This document shows positions 26,948-35,922 of a DNA stretch of 64,000 bases, piece by piece; positions within the stretch are counted from its first letter, which is position 1; each line of letters begins with the position of its first letter. The notes under the pieces were generated by a model. That model was not told the origin of the DNA, did not search any database, and saw only the letters and a list, made by a program, of their open reading frames with translations. Origin of the DNA: Candidatus Aminicenantota bacterium (GTDB taxonomy: Bacteria > Acidobacteriota > Aminicenantia > Aminicenantales > Aminicenantaceae); NCBI GenBank assembly GCA_011773465.1, contig WVXO01000024.1:1-64000 (forward strand), given 5' to 3'. Made by a program: the position numbers and the translations under genes.

Positions 26948-27661
26948 ATGAGCAAATCCCATGAAAAATCAATCGTAAACCCAGAGCCTCTAAGAGATTT
27001 TGTTGCCGAAGAAGTCATATGCATTCCGTTCGATCCTCCTTCCCGTTTCCTGCAAAAAGCCATTAAAAAGCGGGCATCCAAAGAAAAAAACATTGGCTTT
27101 GGCTATTTGTATCATCTAAAGAACAAAATCGTCCTTTATCAGTCTTTAGGAGCTCCTTCAGTTGTTCTATCCTTGGAAAGACTCATTGTCTCTGGAGCCA
27201 AAAAAATCATCCTCCTTGGATTCTGTGGTTCTCTTAATCCCAAGTTCAAGATAATGAATGTGGTCAGTATTTCAAAGGCTTTCTCTGAGGAGGGAACTTC
27301 TAAGCATTATTTTCCTCGGAAAAGAATCTTTTATCCCTCGCTCCCCCTGAAAAACAGGATTGAAGCAGCTCTCTATGATTCGAAACTTCCCTTCCTCAAA
27401 GGCTCTCTCGTCTCTACAGATGCTCCCTATCGGGAAACAAGATCTTGGTTAAAACAGAAACAAAAAACAAGAATAAATTTAGTAGATATGGAGGCTTCTG
27501 CTGTATTTGCCATAGCCAAATTCTACGCAATTCAAGCAGCTGCTCTGACGATAATCTCTGATGAACTCTGGAGCAGTGCCTGGAATCAGAAGTTCCTCCG
27601 AACAGAACTCGAAGAGAAAATGAAGAAATATTTTATACCGTTTATAAAAGAGTTGGATTAG
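26948..27661 (+). CDS. Nucleoside phosphorylase (PNP/UDP family)
   Basis: The 237-aa protein shows the PNP_UDP_1 fold: a nucleotide loop ILLGFCGSLNPKFKI, the ribose/base site INLVDMEASAVFAIAKFY in place of the usual V-x-M-E, and ALTIISDELW with the catalytic Asp. It also has YQSLGAPSVVLSLERLI near the N-terminus. Members cleave nucleosides such as uridine or inosine with phosphate. The substrate cannot be told from the sequence; uridine phosphorylase is the closest feel. It is monocistronic here, beyond a repeat cluster. Confidence 0.8.
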   Translation: MSKSHEKSIVNPEPLRDFVAEEVICIPFDPPSRFLQKAIKKRASKEKNIGFGYLYHLKNKIVLYQSLGAPSVVLSLERLIVSGAKKIILLGFCGSLNPKFKIMNVVSISKAFSEEGTSKHYFPRKRIFYPSLPLKNRIEAALYDSKLPFLKGSLVSTDAPYRETRSWLKQKQKTRINLVDMEASAVFAIAKFYAIQAAALTIISDELWSSAWNQKFLRTELEEKMKKYFIPFIKELD

Positions 27662-27778
27662 CTTGACTTTATTGACTCTTAAGACCTAGATTTATTTGAA
27701 AACTTATTTTTTCAAAAATGCGCGACAATATATCGCAGCTAGTTAAAAAGTTGCATTTTTCATTATGAGGAGAGAAAA

Positions 27779-28738
27779 ATGAAGCCAAAGGTATTAATAA
27801 CACGGAAAATTCTGCCCGAGGCTCTTGACTATCTTAAGGAACACACAGATTACGAAATAGGCGCCACAAAAAGAAACTTAACAAAAGAGGAAATCATAAA
27901 GAAAGTCCAGGGAAAGGAAGGACTTCTCTCGCTTCTTGTGGATGATATCGATAAAGAAGTCATCAATTCTGCCCCGGCCTTAAAGATCATTGCCAACTGT
28001 GCTGTGGGCTATAACAACATTGAAATCAGCGAGGCTAAGAAAAAAGGGATTCTTGTCACGAACACTCCTGGAGTTTTGACAGAAACCACGGCTGACCTAA
28101 CCTGGGCGCTTATCATGGCTGTCGCTCGAAAAATCCCTCAAGCTGATCAATTCACACGGTGCAAGAAATTCAAGGGCTGGGAACTGGACCTTTTTCTGGG
28201 AAAGGAAATCACCGGGAAGCGCCTGGGGATTATAGGCATGGGCCGAATAGGCAAAGCAGTTGCCTTGAGGGCTCAGGCCTTCGGTATGGAAATCGTGTAT
28301 TCTGATCCGAATAGACTAACTCCAGAAGAGGAGGAAAAATATAAAGCATCAACTCTTCCCTTAGACAAGCTTTTATCCAGTGCGGATATAATCACTATCC
28401 ATGCTTCCCTCAATCCTCAGACGTTTCATCTGCTTTCTAGAGAAAATATAAACTTAATAAAAAAAGACGCTATTCTCATAAATGCCGCGCGAGGGCCAAT
28501 CGTAGATGAGAAGGCACTGGCAGACGCCCTAGAAAGAGAGCGAATTTGGGGGGCAGGTTTGGACGTCTATGAAAGAGAGCCTGAAATCGAAACAAAGCTT
28601 TTTTCCTTGGAAAATGTTGTTCTCCTTCCTCATATAGCAAGCGCCACTTATGAAACTCGATTAAAAATGGCCATGATGGCTGCCCGCAATCTGGTCCAAG
28701 GATTGAAAGGTGAAAAACCAGATAATCTGGTTGTCTAG
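27779..28738 (+). CDS. D-2-hydroxyacid dehydrogenase (glyoxylate/D-glycerate reductase type)
   Basis: The 319-aa enzyme has the full D-isomer 2-hydroxyacid dehydrogenase layout. The Rossmann motif is LGIIGMGRIGKAVALRAQAFGM, the catalytic Arg lies in ILINAARGPIVDEKAL, the Glu in VYEREPEIE, and the His in LLPHIASATYETR. VGYNNIEISEAKKKGI and LTETTADLTWALI match the GyaR/GhrB subgroup, which reduces glyoxylate or hydroxypyruvate with NAD(P)H. GGAG lies 9 nt before the ATG. It converges on larE. Confidence 0.9.
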   Translation: MKPKVLITRKILPEALDYLKEHTDYEIGATKRNLTKEEIIKKVQGKEGLLSLLVDDIDKEVINSAPALKIIANCAVGYNNIEISEAKKKGILVTNTPGVLTETTADLTWALIMAVARKIPQADQFTRCKKFKGWELDLFLGKEITGKRLGIIGMGRIGKAVALRAQAFGMEIVYSDPNRLTPEEEEKYKASTLPLDKLLSSADIITIHASLNPQTFHLLSRENINLIKKDAILINAARGPIVDEKALADALERERIWGAGLDVYEREPEIETKLFSLENVVLLPHIASATYETRLKMAMMAARNLVQGLKGEKPDNLVV

Positions 28739-28826
28739 GCTAGGAGGGCTATAAGCTAGGATTTGATGAATCAAATCTGAAAAATATAGCTTCCGATCTC
28801 CGCTCTCTATTCTTTCTTGCGTGCTC

Positions 28827-29735
28827 TTACTTCTTATTCTTTGGTTTTCTTTTACGTTCTCGTCTTTTTCCACTCGCTAAATTAAGCGGTTCATTCATGC
28901 TTCCGCTTCTGAAACCAGCAAGGTCTAAGGCTATGTAGATATATCCGAATTTCTTAAAACTTTTAACAACTGCCTCCCTAATTTTCTTTTCTGTTATCTT
29001 TGGAAATTCAGACGGCTCTATCTCAATCCGGGCAATCTGACCATGGTGCCTCACTCTTACTTGAACAAAGCCCAATTTTCTCAGGAACTCTTCAGCCTGG
29101 GCGACCTGTTTTAGATTTTTTGTTTCGATTTTTGTGTAATAAGGAAAGCGTGAAGAAAGGCAGGCTAAAGAAGGCTTGTTCCATGTGGAAAGGCTGGATC
29201 TTTTGGAGAGCTGTCGTATTTCGCTTTTTCCCAGATGAGCTTCCTTCAACGGCGAGCGGATGCCCAGCTCCTCACCGGCCCTCATTCCAGGCCTGAAGTC
29301 AGCCTTATCCTCATAATTGGAGCCGTCCAGAATGTAGGAAATGCCCTCAGCTTCTGCAATATCTTTAAGCTTCGAAAAAAGCTCCTTCTTGCAAAAGTAA
29401 CATCTTTCGGGAGGATTGTTTGCAAAATCGGAGCTTTCAAGCTCCTTTGTCTCGATAACCTTATAACGAATACTAAATTTTTGAGCCAATCTTATGGCTT
29501 CTTCTTTTTCTTTTGGAGGGTATGTCTCAGAGCTGGCAATAACCGCTAAAACATTCTTTCCTAAAACCTCGTGGGCAGTCTTCAAGAGGAAAGTGCTGTC
29601 CACCCCACCAGAGAAAGCCACAAGAACCCCTCCCATCTCTTGAAGAATATTTTTTAATTTCTCATATTTTGACAGCGTTATCTTGGGTATTTCTTTTATT
29701 TCTATGTTGTTCATTTTATTCATAATTATTCCCAT
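28827..29735 (-). CDS. larE: ATP-dependent sacrificial sulfur transferase LarE
   Basis: The 302-aa protein has an N-type ATP pyrophosphatase P-loop (LVAFSGGVDSTFLLKTAHEVLG) and family segments ILDGSNYEDKADFRPGMRAGEELGIRSPL and KPSLACLSSRFPYYTKIETKNL. Cysteines in RCYFCKKELF and in SLACLSSR lie where LarE proteins place sulfur-donating or cluster-binding cysteines. LarE inserts sulfur into the pincer nucleotide that becomes the nickel cofactor of lactate racemase and related enzymes. larA, larB and larC are not in the window. The first ATG is used; others lie at codons 5 and 8. Confidence 0.9.
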   Translation of the reverse strand: MGIIMNKMNNIEIKEIPKITLSKYEKLKNILQEMGGVLVAFSGGVDSTFLLKTAHEVLGKNVLAVIASSETYPPKEKEEAIRLAQKFSIRYKVIETKELESSDFANNPPERCYFCKKELFSKLKDIAEAEGISYILDGSNYEDKADFRPGMRAGEELGIRSPLKEAHLGKSEIRQLSKRSSLSTWNKPSLACLSSRFPYYTKIETKNLKQVAQAEEFLRKLGFVQVRVRHHGQIARIEIEPSEFPKITEKKIREAVVKSFKKFGYIYIALDLAGFRSGSMNEPLNLASGKRRERKRKPKNKK

Positions 29736-29780
29736 ATCCGAAGATGTGTTCTTTCTTGTTCATATTTTTACGTTAATAAA

Positions 29781-29907
29781 GGGGGCTTGATAAATCAAGC
29801 CCCTACAAACAAATCGAACCAATGCAATAAGCTGGGTTTGATGAATCAAACCCCTACAATTCATTTTAAGCTCGTAAGTATAGGTTTGATGAATCAAATC
29901 CCTACAC
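29781..29907. repeat. Palindromic intergenic repeat cluster 5
   Basis: Three copies: GGGCTTGATAAATCAAGCCC, GGGTTTGATGAATCAAACCC and GGTTTGATGAATCAAATCC, each followed by CTACA. They lie between larE and ispG, both on the minus strand. Confidence 0.85.
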
Positions 29908-29915
29908 AAGATAAA

Positions 29916-31034
29916 TCATTTCTTTGCAAGTTTTTTTACTTCTTTTACGAATTCGGGGATGATTTCGCGCTCTTTCAAACTGCGGTATACTTTACCTTTC
30001 TTAAACAGCACACCTTTACCTCGCCCGCAAGCTAAGCCTATATCAGCTTCTTTGGCTTCGCCGGGCCCGTTGACCATGCAGCCCATGACTGCAACATCAA
30101 AAGTACTTTTTATCGGAGAAAGACGCTTCTCGATCGCGGAAACGATTTTAATAAAATCAACCTCACACCGACTGCAGACAGGACAGGAGATGATATTAAG
30201 ACCTCTCGAACGAAGCCCTAGGCTGGAGAGGATTAAGTAGCCAACACGAACCTCCTCTTCAGGAGGAGCTGTCAGAGAAACTCTTAGAGTATCCACCAAT
30301 CCCAGATTCAGAAGAAGAGCTAGGCCTACCGAAGATTTCACAGATCCAGGAACCAAACTCCCTGATTCTGTTATTCCAGCATGAAGAGGATAGTCAACTT
30401 TGTCTGCTAAAAGCTTGTAAGCTTCGACTGTCCGCATAACGTCAGAGGCTTTCAACGATATTTTTATATGAGGAAAGTCCATATCTTCCAAGATTCTTAC
30501 GTATCTCAAAGCACTCTCAACCATAGCCTCGGGGCAAGCTTCCCCGTATTTGCGGAGAAGACCTTTCTCCAGAGACCCTGAATTCACCCCGATTCTTATA
30601 GGAACAGCACGATCCTTCGCAGCCCGCACAACTTCTTTTACCTTTTCCTTAGTCCCAATATTGCCTGGATTGATGCGCAAAGCATCAGCCCCCTTTTCAA
30701 GGGAAGCTAAAGCCAATCTATGATCAAAATGGATATCAGCCACAAGGGGAAGTGATGCCCGTTTCTTTATTTCTCCGAATGCTTCGACGGCTTCCTTGTC
30801 AGGAACAGCAATTCGAACTACTTCACACCCTTCCTTTTCCAGCCTTTTTATCTGAGCTACGGTTTGTTCGATGTATTTTGTGTCTGTCTTTGTCATGGAT
30901 TGGACAACGATTGGAGCACCTCCACCTATAGCCACTTCTCCGATTTTAATCTGTCTTGTCTTCCGTCTTTTGATAGATTTTTTCTGCTTTGGATATTGAA
31001 AATCACAGGAATTGGAGTTATTTATTTTTTTCAT
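29916..31034 (-). CDS. ispG: 4-hydroxy-3-methylbut-2-en-1-yl diphosphate synthase IspG
   Basis: The 372-aa enzyme carries out the penultimate step of the MEP isoprenoid pathway. The N-terminal TIM-barrel region contains PIVVQSMTKTDTKYIEQTVAQI and LPLVADIHFDHRLAL. The [4Fe-4S] ligands lie in SCPVCSRCEVD and in AVMGCMVNGPGEAKEADIG. Length is normal for the bacterial short form. With dxr, uppS and cdsA upstream it forms an isoprenoid/envelope cluster, but a repeat cluster of 159 nt separates it from rseP. Confidence 0.97.
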   Translation of the reverse strand: MKKINNSNSCDFQYPKQKKSIKRRKTRQIKIGEVAIGGGAPIVVQSMTKTDTKYIEQTVAQIKRLEKEGCEVVRIAVPDKEAVEAFGEIKKRASLPLVADIHFDHRLALASLEKGADALRINPGNIGTKEKVKEVVRAAKDRAVPIRIGVNSGSLEKGLLRKYGEACPEAMVESALRYVRILEDMDFPHIKISLKASDVMRTVEAYKLLADKVDYPLHAGITESGSLVPGSVKSSVGLALLLNLGLVDTLRVSLTAPPEEEVRVGYLILSSLGLRSRGLNIISCPVCSRCEVDFIKIVSAIEKRLSPIKSTFDVAVMGCMVNGPGEAKEADIGLACGRGKGVLFKKGKVYRSLKEREIIPEFVKEVKKLAKK

Positions 31035-31061
31035 AAGTAATACATCCTATTCATATCCATA

Positions 31062-31188
31062 AAGTGGGTTTGATAAATCAAATCTCTACAATAAAAGTGG
31101 GCTTGATGAATCAAGCCCCTACAATCAATGCAGGCTTGATAGATTAAATCCGTACAATCAATATGAGTTTGATGAATCAAACCCCTAA
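31062..31188. repeat. Palindromic intergenic repeat cluster 6
   Basis: Four copies with varying arms: GGGTTTGATAAATCAAATC, GGGCTTGATGAATCAAGCCC, AGGCTTGATAGATTAAATCC and GAGTTTGATGAATCAAACCC. Each is followed by CTACA, GTACA or CTAAA. They separate rseP from ispG. Confidence 0.85.
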
Positions 31189-31192
31189 ACAT

Positions 31193-32536
31193 CTATTTCC
31201 AGAAAAGAAAACTTTCCCAACCGTTAGGGAGATTCTTGGCGACATCATTCAGGATTACAAAGACAAACAAGAGAATAAAAATAATAAATCCAATCTGCAT
31301 CACGATTTGCTTGACCTTAGCACTGAAATCTTTTCGGAATAATCCCTCAAGACTCAGGACAAGAATCTGTCCTCCATCCAACAGAGGAATAGGAAAAAGA
31401 TTGACTATTCCCAGTTGGAGGCTGATGAAGGCAATAAAACCCATCAGAGCAAAAAATCCCAACCGGAAAAAGGTACGAGAGAATCTTGCTATTTCAATAG
31501 GTCCTGCGATTTGCCGCGCGGAGGCTTGTCCTGCTGCCAGGTCTTTCACATAATTGACAAGCACAAAGGCGAGCTTCCAGTTCTCTTTAATACTTCGACC
31601 TATCGCAGGGAATAAGCTATATCTCCTGAGCTCGGACTTTATTCCTGTCCCGATTCCAAGCTTTCCGACTTTCCCCTCGAGGCGAAGCGTGATATAGAAG
31701 GTCAAAATCTCTCCATCCCTGTCAACGAGAAATTCAAGCTCTTTTTCGGGGTTTTTTTCGATTACTTCCAGAAATTGATGATAATAGACAACCTGACCGT
31801 TAATAGCCAGGAAGACATCTCCTACTCTTAATCCTGCTTTCTCGGCAGGAGTTCCAGGAAGGATATAAGTCACCTGGACCAAATTCTTGGGGTAGAAACC
31901 AGCATAACCCAGCGCTAATCTTGTCCTGCTCTCGGTCTTCAACTGAACTTCGAGTACCTGCTCTCCTCTTTTGACCTCTAAAGCTATCAATCTTTTGGGT
32001 TTAGTTCCCACGGCTATTTCCACATCACTCCAGGTCCTTGTCCTCCTGTCGTTGATGCTCAGGATTTCATCATCAACCTTTAAGTTTGCACTTTCTGCGG
32101 GAGAGCCAGGATCAATCCAACCAATTACAGGCTTCTGTTCCGAATACTCGGGAACAGTAACTCCAACCATGCTGATAATCGAGACGAGCACCAAAGCAAG
32201 AAAAATATTCATCAGAGAGCCTGTAACCAGAACCAAGAACCTCTCCCACCTCTTCTTGGCCATAAAATCATTGGGAGCAAGCTCTTTTTTCTGCTCATAA
32301 GCCTCTTCTCCAGAAAACTTAACGAAACCGCCGATCGGAATCAGGCTGACCCGGTAATCTGTATCACCTTTCTTGATTCCAAAGAGCCTTTTACCAATGC
32401 CCCAAGAGAAAACTTCTACTCTAATCTTCATGAGCTTAGCCATGAAAAAGTGTCCTAATTCATGAACGAAAACAAGGACGCCAAAGACAATCACGAAAGC
32501 TAAGAGAGTTTCTAATGTTGCGAAAATTTTTGCCAT
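31193..32536 (-). CDS. rseP: RIP zinc metalloprotease RseP
   Basis: The 447-aa site-2 protease has the active-site helix LVFVHELGHFFMAKL (HExxH at residues 25-29) and the second motif NLFPIPLLDGGQILVL with the zinc-binding Asp. Two PDZ domains lie between them (around residues 125-200 and 215-290), marked by IGWIDPGSPAESANLKVDDEI and LPGTPAEKAGLRVGDVFL. It cleaves anti-sigma factors and remnant signal peptides within the membrane. The start is 1 nt after the dxr stop, placing it in the uppS-cdsA-dxr-rseP operon. Confidence 0.96.
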   Translation of the reverse strand: MAKIFATLETLLAFVIVFGVLVFVHELGHFFMAKLMKIRVEVFSWGIGKRLFGIKKGDTDYRVSLIPIGGFVKFSGEEAYEQKKELAPNDFMAKKRWERFLVLVTGSLMNIFLALVLVSIISMVGVTVPEYSEQKPVIGWIDPGSPAESANLKVDDEILSINDRRTRTWSDVEIAVGTKPKRLIALEVKRGEQVLEVQLKTESRTRLALGYAGFYPKNLVQVTYILPGTPAEKAGLRVGDVFLAINGQVVYYHQFLEVIEKNPEKELEFLVDRDGEILTFYITLRLEGKVGKLGIGTGIKSELRRYSLFPAIGRSIKENWKLAFVLVNYVKDLAAGQASARQIAGPIEIARFSRTFFRLGFFALMGFIAFISLQLGIVNLFPIPLLDGGQILVLSLEGLFRKDFSAKVKQIVMQIGFIIFILLFVFVILNDVAKNLPNGWESFLFWK

Positions 32537-32537
32537 T

Positions 32538-33695
32538 TCAAGACCTTTTTTTCAATAAATCCAAGGATGCCCGCCTCGTTTCTCTGTCCACATCGAATAT
32601 ATCCTCTAAACTTTGAACTTTTCGTTTTTGATGATTCTCAACAATCGCGCTTACAACTTCTGAAATATCCATAAATTTTATTCTCTTTTCTAGAAAAGCA
32701 GAAACTACCACCTCGTTGGCGGCGTTAAGGACAATCGGGAAACTTTCTCCCTCTTCTAGGGCCAAGCGAGAAAGTTTGATAATCGGAAATTTTTCTGTAT
32801 CAACTTCATAAAACTCCAGGGCCTTTATCTCGGATAAATTCAGTGAAGGCAATAGGGAATCTTCTCTTTCGGGATAAGTCAAAGCATACTGGATAGGAAT
32901 TTTCATATCGGTCGGGCTGAGCTGAGCCAAAACAGACCCATCACTCATCTCTACAAGGGAATGAACGATGCTTTGGGGGTGAATCAAAATGCCCAGTTGC
33001 CGGGGCGCAAGGCCAAAAAGCCAGTGGGCTTCAATCAACTCCAATCCCTTGTTCATTAAAGTTGCTGAATCAATAGTAACTTTTTTGCCCATTTTCCACC
33101 GGGGATGATTCAAGGCTTCCTCAAGAGTGATATTATTCATTTCAGAGGGAGGCTTCCGGAAAAAGGGACCTCCAGAAGCTGTTAGGGTTATTTTCTTTAC
33201 GTTTTCCATCTTTTCCTTGGCCAAGCACTGGAAAACGCCACTATGCTCGCTGTCGACAGGGATGAGTTGAGCTCCGAACTTTCGGATCCTATCCTGGATC
33301 AAAGGGCCAGCCACAACCATAGACTCTTTGTTGGCCAGAGCAATTTTTTTCCCTTCTTGCACTGCGGCAAGAGTTGGCCTCAAACCATCTATGCCTGTTA
33401 TAGCCGAGATAATGATGTCATTTTCCGAAAAACTGGCTACCTCTTCTGCTCCTTCTTGAGCGAAGGTAACTCGAATGGATTTATCTTTGAGCCTCCTCTT
33501 GAGTTCCTCGGCTTCTTCCTTTTTTTCCACAGAGACAATTTTTGGATTGAATTTTTCAACCTGTTTCTCCAGAAGCTGGGTATTGCGGCCGGCTGTAAGC
33601 CCGACAACCTTGAACCTGTGACTGAGCTTATCGATGACATCGAGGCTGCTGCGGCCGATAGAGCCGGTTGAACCAAGGACGGAAATATTTTTCAT
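32538..33695 (-). CDS. dxr: 1-deoxy-D-xylulose-5-phosphate reductoisomerase
   Basis: The 385-aa enzyme makes 2-C-methylerythritol 4-phosphate with NADPH. Motifs: the NADPH loop ISVLGSTGSIGRSSLDVI, substrate/metal binding LIPVDSEHSGVFQCL, the flexible loop NHPRWKMGKKVTIDSATLMNKGLELIEAHWLF, and IHPQSIVHSLVEMSDGSV. It is complete in length. It lies between cdsA (28 nt gap) and rseP (1 nt gap). Confidence 0.97.
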   Translation of the reverse strand: MKNISVLGSTGSIGRSSLDVIDKLSHRFKVVGLTAGRNTQLLEKQVEKFNPKIVSVEKKEEAEELKRRLKDKSIRVTFAQEGAEEVASFSENDIIISAITGIDGLRPTLAAVQEGKKIALANKESMVVAGPLIQDRIRKFGAQLIPVDSEHSGVFQCLAKEKMENVKKITLTASGGPFFRKPPSEMNNITLEEALNHPRWKMGKKVTIDSATLMNKGLELIEAHWLFGLAPRQLGILIHPQSIVHSLVEMSDGSVLAQLSPTDMKIPIQYALTYPEREDSLLPSLNLSEIKALEFYEVDTEKFPIIKLSRLALEEGESFPIVLNAANEVVVSAFLEKRIKFMDISEVVSAIVENHQKRKVQSLEDIFDVDRETRRASLDLLKKRS

Positions 33696-33723
33696 TTTAT
33701 CTCACAAATTTGGCTTTTCTTCT

Positions 33724-34530
33724 CTAATCCCAAAAAAATTTAATAAAAAAATAGAAAAAAGGTGCAGCTAATATGAGGCTATCCATTCGGTCCAAGAATC
33801 CGCCATGCCCGGGAAGTATATTGGAGGAATCTTTTACTCCCACCGCTCTTTTGAAAAGAGACTCCAAAGGATCGCTTATCTGGGCCACGGTGTGAACAAG
33901 AAAGCCACAGAGGATAGCCTTCCAGAGAACAGTATCTGGCAACAAGACCTGTTGAGCAGCAATCGCCCCCAGACAAGCAGCTAAGATCCCGGCAATGCTT
34001 CCCTCCCAAGTTTTCCGAGGGCTGGCTATGGGCACCATTTTTCGTCGCCCCCAGAGGCTTCCGATGATGTAAGCTCCCGTATCCCCTACAATAATCACTA
34101 CTAGAAGAAAATAGATGTAAAACGGGCCTCTTTCCTCCATTAGCGGATAGAAAAAATTGAGGGTAAAGCTCAAATAAATTGCGCCAAAAAAAGTTAGGGC
34201 GATCGAAGAATGGGAGGTAACAAGTCTCTCCAGTGTATTGTAATAAATGAGGAAATATAATCCAGCTACGAGAAGAACTGCAAATAAAGCTAGCTCAATG
34301 GAGATTTCTTTAAAGTAGAAGGAAGAGCTTATGATCAATGCTAGGGCGATTCCGAGTGTTCTATGAGGATAGATTTTTTTTGCTGAAAACAGGTTGTAGA
34401 ACTCAAAAAGAGACACCAATATCAAAATCTGTAATACGATGAAAAAACCGAGAAGAGGCATAAATTGTATGACCAAAAAAAAGAAGGCCAACAACACAAA
34501 GGCAGTAAGTGTTCTTTTGAGAAAGCTCAT
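33724..34530 (-). CDS. cdsA: Phosphatidate cytidylyltransferase
   Basis: The 268-aa protein has about seven membrane helices and the CdsA signature near the C-terminus, SDPLESLFKRAVGVKDSSNILPGHGGFLDRMDSL. The upstream GDTGAYIIGSLWGRRKM and SPRKTWEGSIAG are the other conserved blocks. It converts phosphatidic acid and CTP to CDP-diacylglycerol for phospholipid synthesis. It follows uppS in the operon after a 178-nt gap. Confidence 0.96.
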   Translation of the reverse strand: MSFLKRTLTAFVLLAFFFLVIQFMPLLGFFIVLQILILVSLFEFYNLFSAKKIYPHRTLGIALALIISSSFYFKEISIELALFAVLLVAGLYFLIYYNTLERLVTSHSSIALTFFGAIYLSFTLNFFYPLMEERGPFYIYFLLVVIIVGDTGAYIIGSLWGRRKMVPIASPRKTWEGSIAGILAACLGAIAAQQVLLPDTVLWKAILCGFLVHTVAQISDPLESLFKRAVGVKDSSNILPGHGGFLDRMDSLILAAPFFYFFIKFFWD

Positions 34531-34557
34531 TTTATTAAGTAAAATAGAGGAACCCCC

Positions 34558-34680
34558 TTAGGGATAAATAATCTTGTTTTCATATTGAGGATTTGTCTTC
34601 TCAAGATGGATGCCTCTCCAATTCAGGGAAAAATCTCTCAGTATCTTTTCCTTAAGGATATCTTCTGTTCCTTGCTTCAT
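34558..34680 (-). CDS. Possible 40-aa ORF between uppS and cdsA
   Basis: The ATG at 34680 opens a 40-codon frame (MKQGTEDILKEKILRDFSLN...) in the otherwise unexplained uppS-cdsA gap. It is the tail of a 108-aa ORF whose first half only shadows uppS. The ribosome site is weak (AGGA 3 nt upstream). The sequence looks amphipathic, but no family is recognised. A remnant or chance ORF is as likely as a gene. Confidence 0.22.
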   Translation of the reverse strand: MKQGTEDILKEKILRDFSLNWRGIHLEKTNPQYENKIIYP

Positions 34681-34708
34681 AATCCTGAATAGATCAGCCG
34701 GAGAAAAA

Positions 34709-35491
34709 CTAGTTTTGATCCCCTTGGGGATAAATATCTCCAAACCTCCTTTCTCTCTTCTGATAATCGACAAGCGCCTGAAGCATGTGCTTCTTCCGGA
34801 AATCAGGCCAAAAGTCCTGAGTAATCCAGATTTCAGCATAAGCAATCTGCCACAATAAAAAATTAGAGACGCGAAGCTCTCCACTTGTCCTTATCAGCAA
34901 ATCAGGGTCAGGAACATGGATTGTGTATAAATATTGAGAAAATTTCTCCTCATTCAAGGTACTTATATCAAAGCCTTTATCGTTAACTATTTTTTTGACT
35001 GCATCCACAATTTCATCTCGCCCTCCATAGTTAAGGGCCAAAACAATGGTCAACCGAGTGTTATTTTTTGTCAACTTTTCAACCCGCTCTAACTCTCTTC
35101 GCACGGAGGCTGGGATCGCTTCTATCTGACCTATGACCTTTAAGCGGAACTTATTTTTAACCAGGACCTTATCCTCCTTCTTCAGGTAATCTTCAAGAAG
35201 CCCCCAGAGAGTTGCAACCTCTTTTTTAGGCCTTTTCCAGTTCTCCTTGGAGAAAGCATACAGAGTCAGGTATTCGATTCCCAAACGAGCACAAGTTTCC
35301 ACCACTTCGCGGATGGATTTAGCTCCGGCTCGGTGGCCTTCTACCCGAGGTAGCTTTCTCTTTTTTGCCCAACGGCCGTTACCATCCATGATTACTGCCA
35401 CGTGCCTAGGAAGGCGGGAAAAGTCAATTTGCTTCACCAACAATTCTTCCTCGCTGCCTGGAGGAATGAAATCTTTAAGGTTCTCGGGCAT
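34709..35491 (-). CDS. uppS: Isoprenyl transferase (undecaprenyl diphosphate synthase)
   Basis: The 260-aa cis-prenyltransferase has the diphosphate-binding segment HVAVIMDGNGRWAKKRKLPRVEGHRAG with the catalytic Asp. It also has YLTLYAFSKENWKRPKKEV and the C-terminal PDLLIRTSGELRVSNFLLWQIAYAEIW. It makes the long-chain lipid carrier for cell-wall and glycan synthesis. It is the first gene of the uppS-cdsA-dxr-rseP operon, divergent from hypC with a 97-nt gap. Confidence 0.97.
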   Translation of the reverse strand: MPENLKDFIPPGSEEELLVKQIDFSRLPRHVAVIMDGNGRWAKKRKLPRVEGHRAGAKSIREVVETCARLGIEYLTLYAFSKENWKRPKKEVATLWGLLEDYLKKEDKVLVKNKFRLKVIGQIEAIPASVRRELERVEKLTKNNTRLTIVLALNYGGRDEIVDAVKKIVNDKGFDISTLNEEKFSQYLYTIHVPDPDLLIRTSGELRVSNFLLWQIAYAEIWITQDFWPDFRKKHMLQALVDYQKRERRFGDIYPQGDQN

Positions 35492-35588
35492 AGATAGATT
35501 ATAGGGGCTTGCGTGTGAATTGTCAAAAATATAGACCTCGCATTCTATATCTGGTAATCTATTATGTTAGTGTAAATAGAGGATAAAA

Positions 35589-35864
35589 ATGTGCTTAGGA
35601 ATTCCGGCTAGAGTTGTCCAGATCGATGAATCCGACCTGGGAAAAGTTGATTATTTAGGGACAAGAGTCAAGACAAATTTCGCGCTTCTCGAAAACATAA
35701 AGGTTGGAGATTGGGTCATCGTTCATGCCGGATTTGCTATTTCCAAATTGAACGAAGAAGAAGCAAGGGAGACCTTCTCGCTGCTTAGAGAAATGGCCGA
35801 AAAGGAAGCAGCGGTAGATGATAATAAGGGAAACAAGAAGCAAAATAAAAGAAAGAATGGATAA
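35589..35864 (+). CDS. hypC: Hydrogenase maturation chaperone HypC
   Basis: The 91-aa protein starts MCLGIPARVVQID; Cys2 after the initiator Met is the conserved residue that binds the iron and its ligands with HypD. GDWVIVHAGFAISKLNEEEA is the other family block. The last ~20 residues are Lys- and Asn-rich, beyond the usual domain. AGAGGAT lies 5 nt before the ATG. It is followed by hypD (58 nt) and, after a repeat block, hypE. Confidence 0.95.
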   Translation: MCLGIPARVVQIDESDLGKVDYLGTRVKTNFALLENIKVGDWVIVHAGFAISKLNEEEARETFSLLREMAEKEAAVDDNKGNKKQNKRKNG

Positions 35865-35922
35865 GGGGAAAAGGACGAAACCATCTCCTCTGGCTAGGAT
35901 TTCACGCCCAGCATGATTTCGA

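Noticed and set aside
34684-34884. N-terminal half of the 108-aa ORF overlapping uppS
   Set aside because: It is an out-of-frame shadow of the uppS C-terminus; only the part after 34680 lies in free sequence.
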